Assembly: GCA_017436345.1 (NCBI GenBank)
Contig: JAFSDH010000005.1
Coordinates: 124,001-188,000, forward strand
From: Bacilli bacterium
GTDB taxonomy: Bacteria; Bacillota_I; Bacilli_A; RF39; UBA660
Direction of reading: 5' to 3'
DNA length: 64,000 nt
Made by a program: the position numbers and the translations under genes. Below, in pieces: positions 29,855-40,200 of the stretch (positions are counted from its first letter, which is position 1; every line of letters starts with the position of its first letter). Below the pieces are notes generated by a model, which worked only from the letters and a program-made list of their open reading frames with translations, had not been told where the DNA came from and ran no database searches.

Positions 29855-30214
29855 CTACATAACAACAATAATTGATTTTAACCAAGCCATTATTACTTCT
29901 ATACCATAGAAATATAATGCAAAAAATATAATAAAGACAAGTGTAGCAATTGAATACTTAACCATATTTTTCTTTGTTGGCCATACCACTTTAGACATTT
30001 CACTTTTTACACCCTTAAAGAAACTTTCTTTCTTTTCTTTTTTAGGTTTATTATCTTTTTTTGTAGTTTTAACATTTTTCTTATTATTTTCTACTTTTTC
30101 TTTTTTTGTTCCAGTTGTTTTCTTTTTAGTATCTTTTTCTTTTAATACTTTTTCTTCTTTTACATCCTTAGCAACTGTTTTTTTCTTAGTTACTTTCTTT
30201 GTTTGTTTTTCCAT
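29855..30214 (-). CDS. secE: Preprotein translocase subunit SecE with Lys-rich extension
   Basis: 119 aa. Residues 66-119 are a normal short SecE: FFKGVKSEMSKVVWPTKKNM amphipathic segment and one transmembrane helix. The first 65 residues are a low-complexity Lys/Thr/Glu-rich tail absent from most SecE proteins. Essential clamp of the SecY channel. Start at 30214 follows GGGGAG. rpmG, often found upstream, is not here. Confidence 0.93.
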   Translation of the reverse strand: MEKQTKKVTKKKTVAKDVKEEKVLKEKDTKKKTTGTKKEKVENNKKNVKTTKKDNKPKKEKKESFFKGVKSEMSKVVWPTKKNMVKYSIATLVFIIFFALYFYGIEVIMAWLKSIIVVM

Positions 30215-30244
30215 AAAAACTACTCCCCTAACTAAATATTTTAC

Positions 30245-30297
30245 CAAAATAAAAACACTTATACGTGTCACCATTAAAATAACATAAAAGTGTTTTT
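30245..30297 (-). terminator. lgt terminator
   Basis: AAAAACACTT pairs with AAGTGTTTTT around a 26-nt loop; minus-strand continuation is T-rich. It separates lgt from secE. Confidence 0.6.
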
Positions 30298-30314
30298 AAG
30301 TCAATAATTACTTT

Positions 30315-31112
30315 TTAATCATTATTAATATTATATCGATCATCAAATCTAGATTTTCTATATTTATATATAAATAATCCCAGTCCAAATAAAATCATCA
30401 AAATCGAAACTAACTGAGCCATCTTAAAACTACCAAACATCAGACTATCAGTTCTAAGTCCTTCAATAATAAAACGTCCTAACCCATACCACATCATATA
30501 AAGCGCTGTTATTTGTCCAACATGAATATATCTAAATCTTCTTGCTATTAATAACATAATAAATCCAATCAAACACCAAATACTTTCATACAAGAATGTT
30601 GGATGATAATAACTACTACCTATCTTCATTCCATTTATTATAAATTCTGGTAAATTAAGATTTTGTAAATATTCTAATGTAACGATACTTCCATAAGCCT
30701 CTTGATTAAAAAAATTTCCCCATCTACCAATAGCTTGTCCAATTATTAAACCAACAACAATAATATCAATTATTTTAGCAAAATTTTGTTTATTCTTATG
30801 CGAATAATATATAATGAATAATCCACCAAATAACATCGCACCATGTATTGCTAAACCACCATTCCATATTTCAAAAGCTTCGATCAAATGATTACTGTAA
30901 TAACTCCAATTAAATATTACATAATATAATCTCGCTCCAAAAATTGCAATTAAAGTTCCCAAAAAAATCATATTTATCATATAATCATCAGATATTTTTT
31001 GGCGTTTTGCCTCTATCAAAATTATTGATACACCAACAAATAACCCTAAAGCAATCATTATTGAATACCAATAAATTTGTATAAATCCTAAATCAAGTGC
31101 AACCCTACTCAT
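30315..31112 (-). CDS. lgt: Prolipoprotein diacylglyceryl transferase
   Basis: 265 aa, seven predicted membrane helices. Contains the Lgt signature GRWGNFFNQEAYG (about 136-148) and the conserved ARLYYVIFNW and YGLGRFIIEGLRTDSL motifs with the essential Arg residues. Transfers diacylglycerol from phosphatidylglycerol to the lipobox Cys. The lipoprotein at 42.9-44.0 kb is a likely client. It overlaps the YvlD-like gene by 8 nt; uvrB, uvrA, yvlD, lgt order is conserved in Bacilli. Confidence 0.97.
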   Translation of the reverse strand: MSRVALDLGFIQIYWYSIMIALGLFVGVSIILIEAKRQKISDDYMINMIFLGTLIAIFGARLYYVIFNWSYYSNHLIEAFEIWNGGLAIHGAMLFGGLFIIYYSHKNKQNFAKIIDIIVVGLIIGQAIGRWGNFFNQEAYGSIVTLEYLQNLNLPEFIINGMKIGSSYYHPTFLYESIWCLIGFIMLLIARRFRYIHVGQITALYMMWYGLGRFIIEGLRTDSLMFGSFKMAQLVSILMILFGLGLFIYKYRKSRFDDRYNINND

Positions 31113-31536
31113 AAGATTTCACCTTCTTTATAAAAGGTTTTACAATAACATTTTCTATAACAACATTTAAAAAAGACATTACAATTGATATAAAAAACAA
31201 AATTGGTAAACTATTGAATTCAATTCTACCATTCATAATAAACTCAACTATTTTCAAAATAATTACATTATTTACAAAATAGAAAAGACCTAATGTTAAT
31301 CCTGTTATTGGCAAAGTTAAGCGAAACAGAATAGGTTTAACAGTTTTATTTAATACATATATAAGTATTACACTAATAAATGAATAACGTATGAAATGAT
31401 TATCATCAACAACAAAAGAATCAAATACATAATCAACAAACATAAATACTAATGTATAAGCAAACATATAAACCAACCATTGAGCCACTGCACCAATTAG
31501 TTTAATAATTTTTTTCTTTCTCGCTTTCTCTTTCAT
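31105..31536 (-). CDS. YvlD-like four-helix membrane protein (phage holin IV superfamily)
   Basis: 143 aa with four hydrophobic helices. The stretch LNKTVKPILFRLTLPITGLTLGLFYFVNNVIILKIVEFI is typical of YvlD/holin-4 type proteins (KPxL..LTLPxTxLTLGLF). Function in cells is not known; in B. subtilis yvlD is envelope-stress regulated. Starts directly after the uvrA stop (TAAATG) and overlaps lgt. Confidence 0.85.
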   Translation of the reverse strand: MKEKARKKKIIKLIGAVAQWLVYMFAYTLVFMFVDYVFDSFVVDDNHFIRYSFISVILIYVLNKTVKPILFRLTLPITGLTLGLFYFVNNVIILKIVEFIMNGRIEFNSLPILFFISIVMSFLNVVIENVIVKPFIKKVKSYE

Positions 31537-34350
31537 TTACTCACCTAATATTTTCCCTAAAAATTTTCCTGTATAAGATGAAGAACATTTAATTACTTCC
31601 TCAGGTGTACCAGTAACAACAATATTACCTCCACCATCTCCACCTTCAGGTCCTAAATCAATTATATAATCAGCAGTTTTAATCATATCTAGATTATGTT
31701 CTATTACTATTACTGTATCTTTATTATCTACTATTTTCTGTATAATTGCAAGAAGTCTTTTAATGTCATGAATATGTAGACCAGTAGTAGGTTCATCCAT
31801 AATAAATAACGTTTTTCCTGTTGCTTTCTTTTGAAGTTCTTTAGCAAGTTTTACACGCGCTGCTTCTCCTCCTGACAAAGTAGTTGCACTTTGTCCTAAT
31901 TTAACATAACCAAGTCCAACATCTTCTAGTACCTGAATCTTATTTTTAATTTTAGGAATATGTTCAAAAAACTCTAAAGCTTCACTAATTCTCATATCAA
32001 GTACGTCAGCTATATTTTTTCCTTTATATTTTATATTTAAAGTTTCAGTATTATATCTACTACCATGACACACTTCACATGGAACATATACATCAGGTAA
32101 GAAATGCATTTCTATTTTTTTAACCCCATCTCCACGACAAGCTTCACATCTTCCACCTTTCACATTAAATGAAAATCTATTTTTACCAAACCCATACATC
32201 TTAGCTTCTTTAGTCGTAGTAAAAAGTTCACGAATATCATCAAATACTCCAGTATAAGTAGCTGGATTACTACGTGGTGTTCTTCCTATTGGGTTTTGAG
32301 TTATTTCAACTACTTTATCTATATTTTCTAAACCAATAATTTTCTTATGTTTACCAGGTTTTTCTTTTATCTTATATATATGATCTCTAGCAGCTCTAGA
32401 TAAAATAGACATAGTTAAACTACTCTTTCCACTACCACTAACTCCACATACACACGTAAATGTTCCTAAAGGAAACTTAACATCTATATTTTTTAAATTA
32501 TTTTCCTTAGCACCCTTTATTTCAATAAATTTACCATTGCCTTTACGACGTTTTTTAGGAATTTCTATACAAAGTTCACCATTTAAATACTTACCAGTTA
32601 AACTATTAGGATTTTTCATAACTTCTTCAGGAGTACCAAAAGCCATAACTTCTCCACCCTGATCTCCTGCAAGAGGTCCAATATCAACTAGATAATCAGA
32701 TGCAAGCATTGTATCAGTATCATGTTCAACAACAACTAAAGTATTACCCAAATCACGCATTTCTTTTAAAGTATTAATAAGTTTTTCATTATCTCTTTGA
32801 TGAAGTCCAATACTAGGCTCATCAAGTACATATAATACACCAGTTAAACGCGAACCAATTTGTGTCGCAAGTCTTATTCTTTGACTTTCACCACCACTTA
32901 ATGTTCCTGCCATACGATTAAGTGTTAAATATTCTAAACCTACATTTTTCAAAAAAATTAATCTATTTTTTATTTCAACTAATAATAGCTTTGCTACTTG
33001 TTCTTGAAAAGTAGTAAGTTTAATTTTTTCTAAAAACTCAATCATATCTTTAATACTTAAACATGTTAATTCATAAATATTTTTCTTTCCTACTTTAACT
33101 GATAAAACCCAATCAGCAAGACGTGCTCCATGACAAGTTTCACATTCAGATTCAACCATATAATTTTCTAACCAATCACGAATCCAACTACTAGATGTCT
33201 CCATATATCTTCTTTGAAGATTATTAACAACTCCTTCATAAAAATCACGTTGATTATACTGATTACCACTACGAGTAGAATATTTAAATTGAACTATATC
33301 AGGACTACCATATAAAACTATTTCACGACTAGCTTTAGATAACTTTTCAAATGGTTTATCCATATCAATTTTATAGTGCTTACAAACACATTCAAGTTTT
33401 TTATAATCAATACTTTCTTGATCATCATTTGCTGTAACAATACATCCTTCATTAATACTTTTAGTTTTATCTGGAACCACTAAATCAGCATCAATATTTA
33501 ACTTAATACCTAGCCCATTACAATCATGACAAGCACCAAAAGGAGCATTAAAACTAAACATGCGTGGTTCTAATTCTGGAATTGAAAAATCACAGTAAGG
33601 ACAAGCAAAATTTTCTGAAAATAAAATTTCTTTTTGACCAACTACATCAACAATAACTTTCCCTGAAGCTAATTTAGTTGCTGCTTCTACAGATTCAAAC
33701 AATCTACTTCTAATTCCATCTTTAATAACTAATCTATCTATTACAACATCAATATCATCTTTAATATTTTTATCTAAAGATATCTCCTCAGCAAGATCAC
33801 GAACCTCACCATTAATACGAATTCTTGCATAACCATCACTTCTAAGTTTCTCAATTAAATCTTTATGTTCTCCCTTTTCACCATGAACAACAGGAGCCAT
33901 TATAATTAACTTAGTACCTTCATCAAATTCAAGAATCCTATTAACTATCTCATCTACACTTTGACTACTAATTGGAATATTATGGGTTGGACAATAAGGA
34001 ACACCAATACGAGCATATAAAAGACGCAAATAATCATATATTTCCGTTACAGTCCCAACTGTTGATCTAGGATTCTTACTCGTTGTTTTTTGATCAATAC
34101 TAATAGCTGGAGATAATCCTTCAATACTATCAACATCAGGTTTCTCTGTTCCACCTAAAAACTGTCTAGCATAAGCGCTAAGACTTTCTACATAACGTCT
34201 TTGCCCTTCAGCATAAATAGTATCAAAAGCTAAACTACTTTTACCACTTCCACTAACTCCAGTCATGACAATTAATTTATCTTTAGGAAGAGTTAAATTA
34301 ATATTCTTTAAATTATTTTCTCTTGCCCCTTTAATAACAATTTCATTCAT
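31537..34350 (-). CDS. uvrA: Excinuclease ABC subunit A
   Basis: 937 aa. Two ABC modules: Walker A GVSGSGKSSLAFDTIYAEG (about 31) and CGVSGSGKSSLTMSIL (about 640), signatures LSGGESQRIRLA and LSGGEAARVKLA, and zinc fingers CPYCDF...CHDC, CETCHGARL and CEACRGDG...CEVCHG. DNA-damage sensor of nucleotide excision repair, acting with UvrB. Start at 34350 is set by the ribosome site AGGTGATAAT, which contains the stop of the radical SAM gene, so the genes are coupled. A longer in-frame start is rejected. Confidence 0.98.
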   Translation of the reverse strand: MNEIVIKGARENNLKNINLTLPKDKLIVMTGVSGSGKSSLAFDTIYAEGQRRYVESLSAYARQFLGGTEKPDVDSIEGLSPAISIDQKTTSKNPRSTVGTVTEIYDYLRLLYARIGVPYCPTHNIPISSQSVDEIVNRILEFDEGTKLIIMAPVVHGEKGEHKDLIEKLRSDGYARIRINGEVRDLAEEISLDKNIKDDIDVVIDRLVIKDGIRSRLFESVEAATKLASGKVIVDVVGQKEILFSENFACPYCDFSIPELEPRMFSFNAPFGACHDCNGLGIKLNIDADLVVPDKTKSINEGCIVTANDDQESIDYKKLECVCKHYKIDMDKPFEKLSKASREIVLYGSPDIVQFKYSTRSGNQYNQRDFYEGVVNNLQRRYMETSSSWIRDWLENYMVESECETCHGARLADWVLSVKVGKKNIYELTCLSIKDMIEFLEKIKLTTFQEQVAKLLLVEIKNRLIFLKNVGLEYLTLNRMAGTLSGGESQRIRLATQIGSRLTGVLYVLDEPSIGLHQRDNEKLINTLKEMRDLGNTLVVVEHDTDTMLASDYLVDIGPLAGDQGGEVMAFGTPEEVMKNPNSLTGKYLNGELCIEIPKKRRKGNGKFIEIKGAKENNLKNIDVKFPLGTFTCVCGVSGSGKSSLTMSILSRAARDHIYKIKEKPGKHKKIIGLENIDKVVEITQNPIGRTPRSNPATYTGVFDDIRELFTTTKEAKMYGFGKNRFSFNVKGGRCEACRGDGVKKIEMHFLPDVYVPCEVCHGSRYNTETLNIKYKGKNIADVLDMRISEALEFFEHIPKIKNKIQVLEDVGLGYVKLGQSATTLSGGEAARVKLAKELQKKATGKTLFIMDEPTTGLHIHDIKRLLAIIQKIVDNKDTVIVIEHNLDMIKTADYIIDLGPEGGDGGGNIVVTGTPEEVIKCSSSYTGKFLGKILGE

Positions 34351-34354
34351 ATTA

Positions 34355-35191
34355 TCACCTAAACCTATCTTTAAATCTGCATTTTTTACATAATTCCTCA
34401 GTACAAATATTATTTCTAAAACCTTCACACATATTTATAAATCTATCACTATTTAAAATATCCACAAAACTTGTTGATAAAATATTTCCTAAATTAGTAA
34501 TTCCTTCCCCATCTAAGCAACAAGGAACAACAGTACCATCAACTAATATTCCAATATGATCAATTGTACCATGACAATAACCATTACTTTCACGCTTATT
34601 TTTTAAACTTGGCCATTCAAATAAATTATCTTTATTAACATAAGTATTATTACAAATCTTAATTTGTTTATCAGTATATAACTTATCCACAATTTCTGTT
34701 GATAAACTATAATAAGAAATAATTTCTTTAACAACATCTATTGCTTTTTTATCTAAAACATTGTTTTGTAATGTCCAAAATCTATAGCTTATATAAACAG
34801 TTTCTGATAATACTTTACACACATCAAAAACATTATCTAAATATTCATCTTCATCATTTTCCGAATGAAGAGATACATTTATTTGTCTTAAACATTTATG
34901 TTTTTTAAGTACATCATAATTTTTCTTTAATAATGTACCATTAGTTGTAATATTAACTTTTATTTTATTTTTATCACAAATATCCAAAAAAAGATCTAAA
35001 TTAGGATTTAATAAAGGTTCCCCTTTCACATGAAGATAAATATAATCAGTATATGACTTTATTTCATCAATTATATGTGAAAATTCCGAAACATTCATAA
35101 ATTTCTTTTCTCTTTTAGTATTATGACAAAAACTACAATTTAAATTACAAATATTTGTTATTTCTATATATATTTTTTTAAACTTTTTCAT
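34355..35191 (-). CDS. Radical SAM/SPASM-like protein between uvrB and uvrA
   Basis: 278 aa. Radical SAM cluster motif ITNICNLNCSFCHNTKRE (CxxxCxxC, residues 13-22), HVKGEPLLNPNLD (GGEP-like), VNITTNGTLLK, then a Cys-rich C-terminus PCCLDGEGITNLGN...CTEELCKKCRFKDR that would hold an auxiliary Fe-S cluster. Resembles small SPASM enzymes that modify peptides or act as maturases; substrate unknown. The start is one nucleotide past the uvrB stop and its stop is within the uvrA ribosome site, so it is locked into the uvr operon. No precursor peptide was seen nearby. Confidence 0.88.
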   Translation of the reverse strand: MKKFKKIYIEITNICNLNCSFCHNTKREKKFMNVSEFSHIIDEIKSYTDYIYLHVKGEPLLNPNLDLFLDICDKNKIKVNITTNGTLLKKNYDVLKKHKCLRQINVSLHSENDEDEYLDNVFDVCKVLSETVYISYRFWTLQNNVLDKKAIDVVKEIISYYSLSTEIVDKLYTDKQIKICNNTYVNKDNLFEWPSLKNKRESNGYCHGTIDHIGILVDGTVVPCCLDGEGITNLGNILSTSFVDILNSDRFINMCEGFRNNICTEELCKKCRFKDRFR

Positions 35192-35192
35192 A

Positions 35193-37148
35193 CTAATCAC
35201 TCTTTAATTCAAATAATATATCTCTAAGTTCCATAGCTCGTTCAAAATCAAGATTTTTTGCAGCCTCACGCATTTCTTGTTCAAGCGACTCAATCGTTCT
35301 TTCATATTCTGCCTTAGACATCTTTTTAGTAGATTTCTTATTTTTAGAATCATCATCAACATTACTAATCAAATCACGAACTTCTTTAATTATTGTTTTA
35401 GGAATAATACCATGTTCTTCATTATATGCTTCTTGAATACTTCTACGTCTTGCTGTTTCTTTAATTGCATAATCCATTGAATCAGTAATCTTATCCCCAT
35501 ACATAATACAGCGTCCATTACTATTACGAGCACAACGCCCAATAGTTTGAACTAAACTACGACTACTTCTCAAGAAACCTTCCTTATCAGCATCTAAAAT
35601 TGCTATTAAACTAACTTCCGGAATATCAATCCCTTCACGAAGTAAATTTATACCAACAATACAATCATATTTACCTAAACGCAAATCACGAATAATACGC
35701 ATACGTTCTAATGTTTTTACTTCACTATGTAAATATGCAACTTTAATATCTATTTCTTTTAAATAATTAGTAAGCTCTTCTGCCATACGAATTGTTAATG
35801 TTGTAACTAAAACTCTTTCATTTCTATCAATTCGATCACGTATTTCACCAACCAAATCATCAATTTGACCTTCAGTAGGTCTAACTTCAACAATCGGATC
35901 AAGAAGACCAGTTGGACGAATAATTTGTTCTACAAACATATTATCAACATGTTCAAGTTCATAATCACCAGGAGTAGCAGACACATATATTGCTTGATTA
36001 ATTTTCTTCTCAAACTCATCAAATTGAAGAGGTCTATTATCAAGCGCACTTGGAAGTCTAAATCCAAATTCAACTAAATTCATCTTTCTAGCTCTATCTC
36101 CATTATACATTCCTCTAACTTGTGGAAGTGTAACATGTGATTCATCAACTACTAATAAATAATCATCAGGAAAAAAATCCATTAAAGTTGTAGGAGTTTC
36201 TCCTTCTTTACGTCCAGCCATTTGTCTAGAATAATTCTCTATTCCTGTACAAAAACCAGTCTCTTTTAACATTTCCATATCGTAATTAGTTCTTTGTTCA
36301 ATTCTTTGAGCTTCAATAAGTTTATTATTTTCTTTAAAATAAGCAACCCTTTCTTCCATTTCTGATTTAATACGAGAAATCGCTGCTTCTAATTTATCTT
36401 CACTAATAACAAAGTGACTAGCAGGAAATATAGAAATAGTTTTCTTATTAACTTTAATAGCTCCAGTTAATGTATCTATTTCACTAATACGATCTATTTC
36501 ATCTCCAAAAAATTCAATTCGATAACCAGTATTTCTCTCACTGGCAGGAATTATTTCTAAAACATCTCCCCTAACACGAAAAGTTCCACGTTTAAAATCA
36601 AGATCATTTCTTTCAAATAACATATCAACAAGTTTATTGAGTACAACATTTCTCTCAATCTCGTCTCCAACATTTAAAGTAAGCATTTTGTTACGATATT
36701 CATCAACTTCACCAATCCCGTAAATACAAGAAACTGATGCTACAACAATAACATCATCACGAGAAAGCAAAGCGCTTGTTGCTGCATGGCGAAGTTCATC
36801 TATTTCATCATTGATAGAAGAATCTTTTTCAATATAAGTATCAGTCGAAGGAACATATGCTTCAGGTTGATAATAATCATAGTAAGATACAAAATACTCA
36901 ACTCTATTTTCAGGAAATAATTCCTTTAGTTCAGAATATAATTGTCCTGCCAAAGTCTTATTATGAGCAAGAACTAAAGTAGGTTTATTTACTTCTTTAA
37001 TTACATTAGCAATAGTAAACGTCTTACCAGTTCCAGTTGCACCTAATAAAACTTGTTCTTTTTTACCAGACTTAATCCCAGATACTAATTCATTTATAGC
37101 TTTAGGTTGATCACCACTAGGATTATACTTAGATACTAAATTAAACAT
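35193..37148 (-). CDS. uvrB: Excinuclease ABC subunit B
   Basis: 651 aa. Helicase motifs [17 protein letters not shown] (about 38), the beta-hairpin [21 protein letters not shown] (about 90), DESHVTLPQ (DExx box, about 335), [12 protein letters not shown] and QTIGRCARN, with the C-terminal UVR motif [24 protein letters not shown]. Loads on damage found by UvrA and recruits UvrC. Start at 37148 follows GGAG by eight nucleotides. Confidence 0.98.
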   Translation of the reverse strand: MFNLVSKYNPSGDQPKAINELVSGIKSGKKEQVLLGATGTGKTFTIANVIKEVNKPTLVLAHNKTLAGQLYSELKELFPENRVEYFVSYYDYYQPEAYVPSTDTYIEKDSSINDEIDELRHAATSALLSRDDVIVVASVSCIYGIGEVDEYRNKMLTLNVGDEIERNVVLNKLVDMLFERNDLDFKRGTFRVRGDVLEIIPASERNTGYRIEFFGDEIDRISEIDTLTGAIKVNKKTISIFPASHFVISEDKLEAAISRIKSEMEERVAYFKENNKLIEAQRIEQRTNYDMEMLKETGFCTGIENYSRQMAGRKEGETPTTLMDFFPDDYLLVVDESHVTLPQVRGMYNGDRARKMNLVEFGFRLPSALDNRPLQFDEFEKKINQAIYVSATPGDYELEHVDNMFVEQIIRPTGLLDPIVEVRPTEGQIDDLVGEIRDRIDRNERVLVTTLTIRMAEELTNYLKEIDIKVAYLHSEVKTLERMRIIRDLRLGKYDCIVGINLLREGIDIPEVSLIAILDADKEGFLRSSRSLVQTIGRCARNSNGRCIMYGDKITDSMDYAIKETARRRSIQEAYNEEHGIIPKTIIKEVRDLISNVDDDSKNKKSTKKMSKAEYERTIESLEQEMREAAKNLDFERAMELRDILFELKSD

Positions 37149-37230
37149 AATGTCCATCTCCTTTCTTATCGCATGTTATTTTATCACTAATCAATTAAAA
37201 AAACAATCGAACATAAAACTATAATCAAAC

Positions 37231-37265
37231 AAAAAAAATAGTTAGTATTATCTAACTATTTTTAT
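37231..37265 (-). terminator. Terminator of the large surface-protein gene
   Basis: AAAATAGTTAG/CTAACTATTTT with a 6-nt loop and TTTTTTTT on the minus strand, overlapping the stop codon. Confidence 0.85.
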
Positions 37266-40200
37266 TCTTCTAATGACTTCTTCTTTTTTATTAAAAATAT
37301 AATCAATCCAAAAACTAATAATAAAACAATGCCAATAATAATAAAAATATTTAAATTTATATTATTATCATTTTTATTTTCTACTTCTATAGCATATTGA
37401 ACAGTTAATATTAAATCATCTTTTACTATTATATTTTTAAGTTGTTCATCAGTAATTTTTTGACCAGCATATATCTTTGTATCATCTTTTAAAACAATAT
37501 CATGATCAGCTGTCCAAACAACTTTTTTATTATTATCAGTTACTATTTTAATTCCTTTTGGATTAGAATCATAACTAACTTCTTCACTATCATTACCTTC
37601 AATTTTAATATTATCTTTTGCTTTATAAAAAACCTTTAAAATATCATTAGAATTTTTTGCTGTAAATATGACATTGTTATCAATCGAAACTTTCATTAAC
37701 TCTTCATTAGTAATCATACTATTTTTCTTTATAATCGAACCATCATTTAAAATTACATCTTGATTAGCCATCCAATAAGCAAAAACATATCCAGTTTTTG
37801 ACACAACACTAGTACCACTAGGATTTTGTTGATACTTTTTAGTTTCCTTATTTAATCCAACAATCTGTCCATTAATATCACTTTGATATACTATATCATA
37901 ATCAACACCAACAAATACAGCTTTTAAATCTAAATCTTCAACTACGATAATTTTTGTTAACTCTTCATTAGAAATAACATTATTTGCAATAATTATTTTA
38001 CCAGTTGATAGTTTAACATCTTTATCAGCAATCCAATGAGAAAATACATATCCTTTATTAGCTTGGACTTCAGTTCCTAAAAGATTTCCATTAACAGCAA
38101 CATCCTCATTAACAATTCCTATAACTTTACCATTATCATCATTACCATAACTTACAAAAATCTTTGTTTTATAGTGATATGCTGTAATAATTAAATCATC
38201 GTCAACCGATATTTCTTTAATTTGTTCTAAAGTTATAGCTTCCCCTTTTTTAATAGTCTTTCCATTATTCAAAGTTACATCTTTGTTAACAGCCCATTTC
38301 AAATCAAAATAACCATCATTAATAGACTTAGTTGTTCCACTAGGATTTCCTTTAAACTTAACCTTTTCGCTAGTAATACCTGTTATTTTACCAAATGAAT
38401 CACTATTATAAAGAATTGTATATTCGCCATCTTTCCAATTTGCTTTATAACTTAAATCACCATAAGTTCCTTTATTAATAACAACTGTTTTTTCTGGAGT
38501 AGTACCATTCGAACCTGTCCATCCAACAAACTCATATCCTTTTTTATTGGGAATAGCTAAAGTAATATTATTTGTTTCTATATCATATTCTTTAAGTTCA
38601 TTTTCTATTAAACCACCATCTAAATCATAAGAAATATTATAAGCAATCTTTTCCCATACAGCATATAAATTAACATCGTTTGTACTTGTTGTTAAATTTT
38701 TTACTTTTGACTCATCAATAAACTCTAACTTTCCATTACTAGATAAAGACCATCCTTTAAAATTATAACCATTTTTGCTAAATTTATTCTTAGATAAACT
38801 TGCCACTTGATTATAAGTATGAATACTGTTATCCATTGTACCAATTCCACCATTAGAATTATATTTAATATTATATGTATTAACCGAATATTTAACAGTA
38901 CAAGTAGTATTAGAAGTTACATTATTTATAATTAAAGTATTACCATTTAATACTCCTTTTTGATTATTAGTACAAGTTACTTTACCATTTCCATAACCTA
39001 TATTAGGATTTAATATAAACGTTGTATTTTGTCCTTTAACGACAACTCGAGTTTTTGGACTAGAACTTCCTTTTTCTACATTTAAAGTAACTGTAATATC
39101 ATTATTAGTTTTCTTTTGCCATACTGCATATAAATTAACCACATTAGTACCGGTTGTTAAATTTTTTATATTTTGATTATCTAAATAAACAACCACTCCA
39201 TTACCAGATGTACTCCAACCAGCAAATATATACCCATCTTTCTTATAAGTATTAGACTTTAAATGACTAGCAGTATCATAAGTATAAATACTGTTATCCA
39301 TTGTACCAACACCACCATTAGCATTATATTTAACTTGATAAGAATTAGGAGACCATTGAGCATAAAGATTAATTGTGTTTGTTCCAGTTGTTAAATTACT
39401 AACACTTGCACCATCTTTATATTTTACACTTCCAGTTGTTGATAATGACCATCCTTTAAAAACATAACCGGTCTTTTTAAAAGCATTAGCACTTAGCTTT
39501 TGACTAATACTATACGTATGTATACTATTAGCCATTGTACCAACACCACCATTAGGATTATATTTAACATTATATTTGTTAGGACTATAAGTAACAGTAC
39601 ATAAAGTTTTTAAAGTAACATTAATAACTTTTAAAGTAATACCATCAAAAGAAGCCTTTTGATTATTAGTACAACTAACAGTACCATTACTATAACCAGT
39701 ATTAGGAGTTAAAGTAAAACTAGCTGTACTACCTTTTACAATAGTTTTTGAAGAAGAATTACTAGTTCCTTTATTAACACTTACTTCAACAACTACTTTT
39801 TCTGCTTCTTTCCATACGGCATATAAATTAACTACATTTGTACCTGTTGTCAAATTACTAACACTTGCTTTATCTTTATATTTAACACTTCCAGAAGAAG
39901 AAGTACTCCATCCATTAAAAACATATCCATTTTTAGTAAATGTATTTGCTCTTAAATTAGATGTTTTGCCATAAGTAAAAGTACTATTAGCCATCGTACC
40001 AGTACCACCATTGGCATTATATTTAACTTGGTAAGAATTAGCTTTCCACTTTCCATATAAAGTTGTTGATTTCATAAGCATATAATCACTATTTCCTGCC
40101 GCAACTTTTTTAGTTAAACCAGCATCACTATACCAGCCTTCTAATTTATATCCACTAACTGTAGGATTAGGCAACTTAATTGAAGTTGTATTCCATTTTG

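Noticed and set aside
38600..40100. Repeated DNA suggesting CRISPR or other arrays
   Set aside because: The repeats are long, in frame and encode InlB_B/Flg_new-type protein modules; no regular short repeat-spacer pattern.
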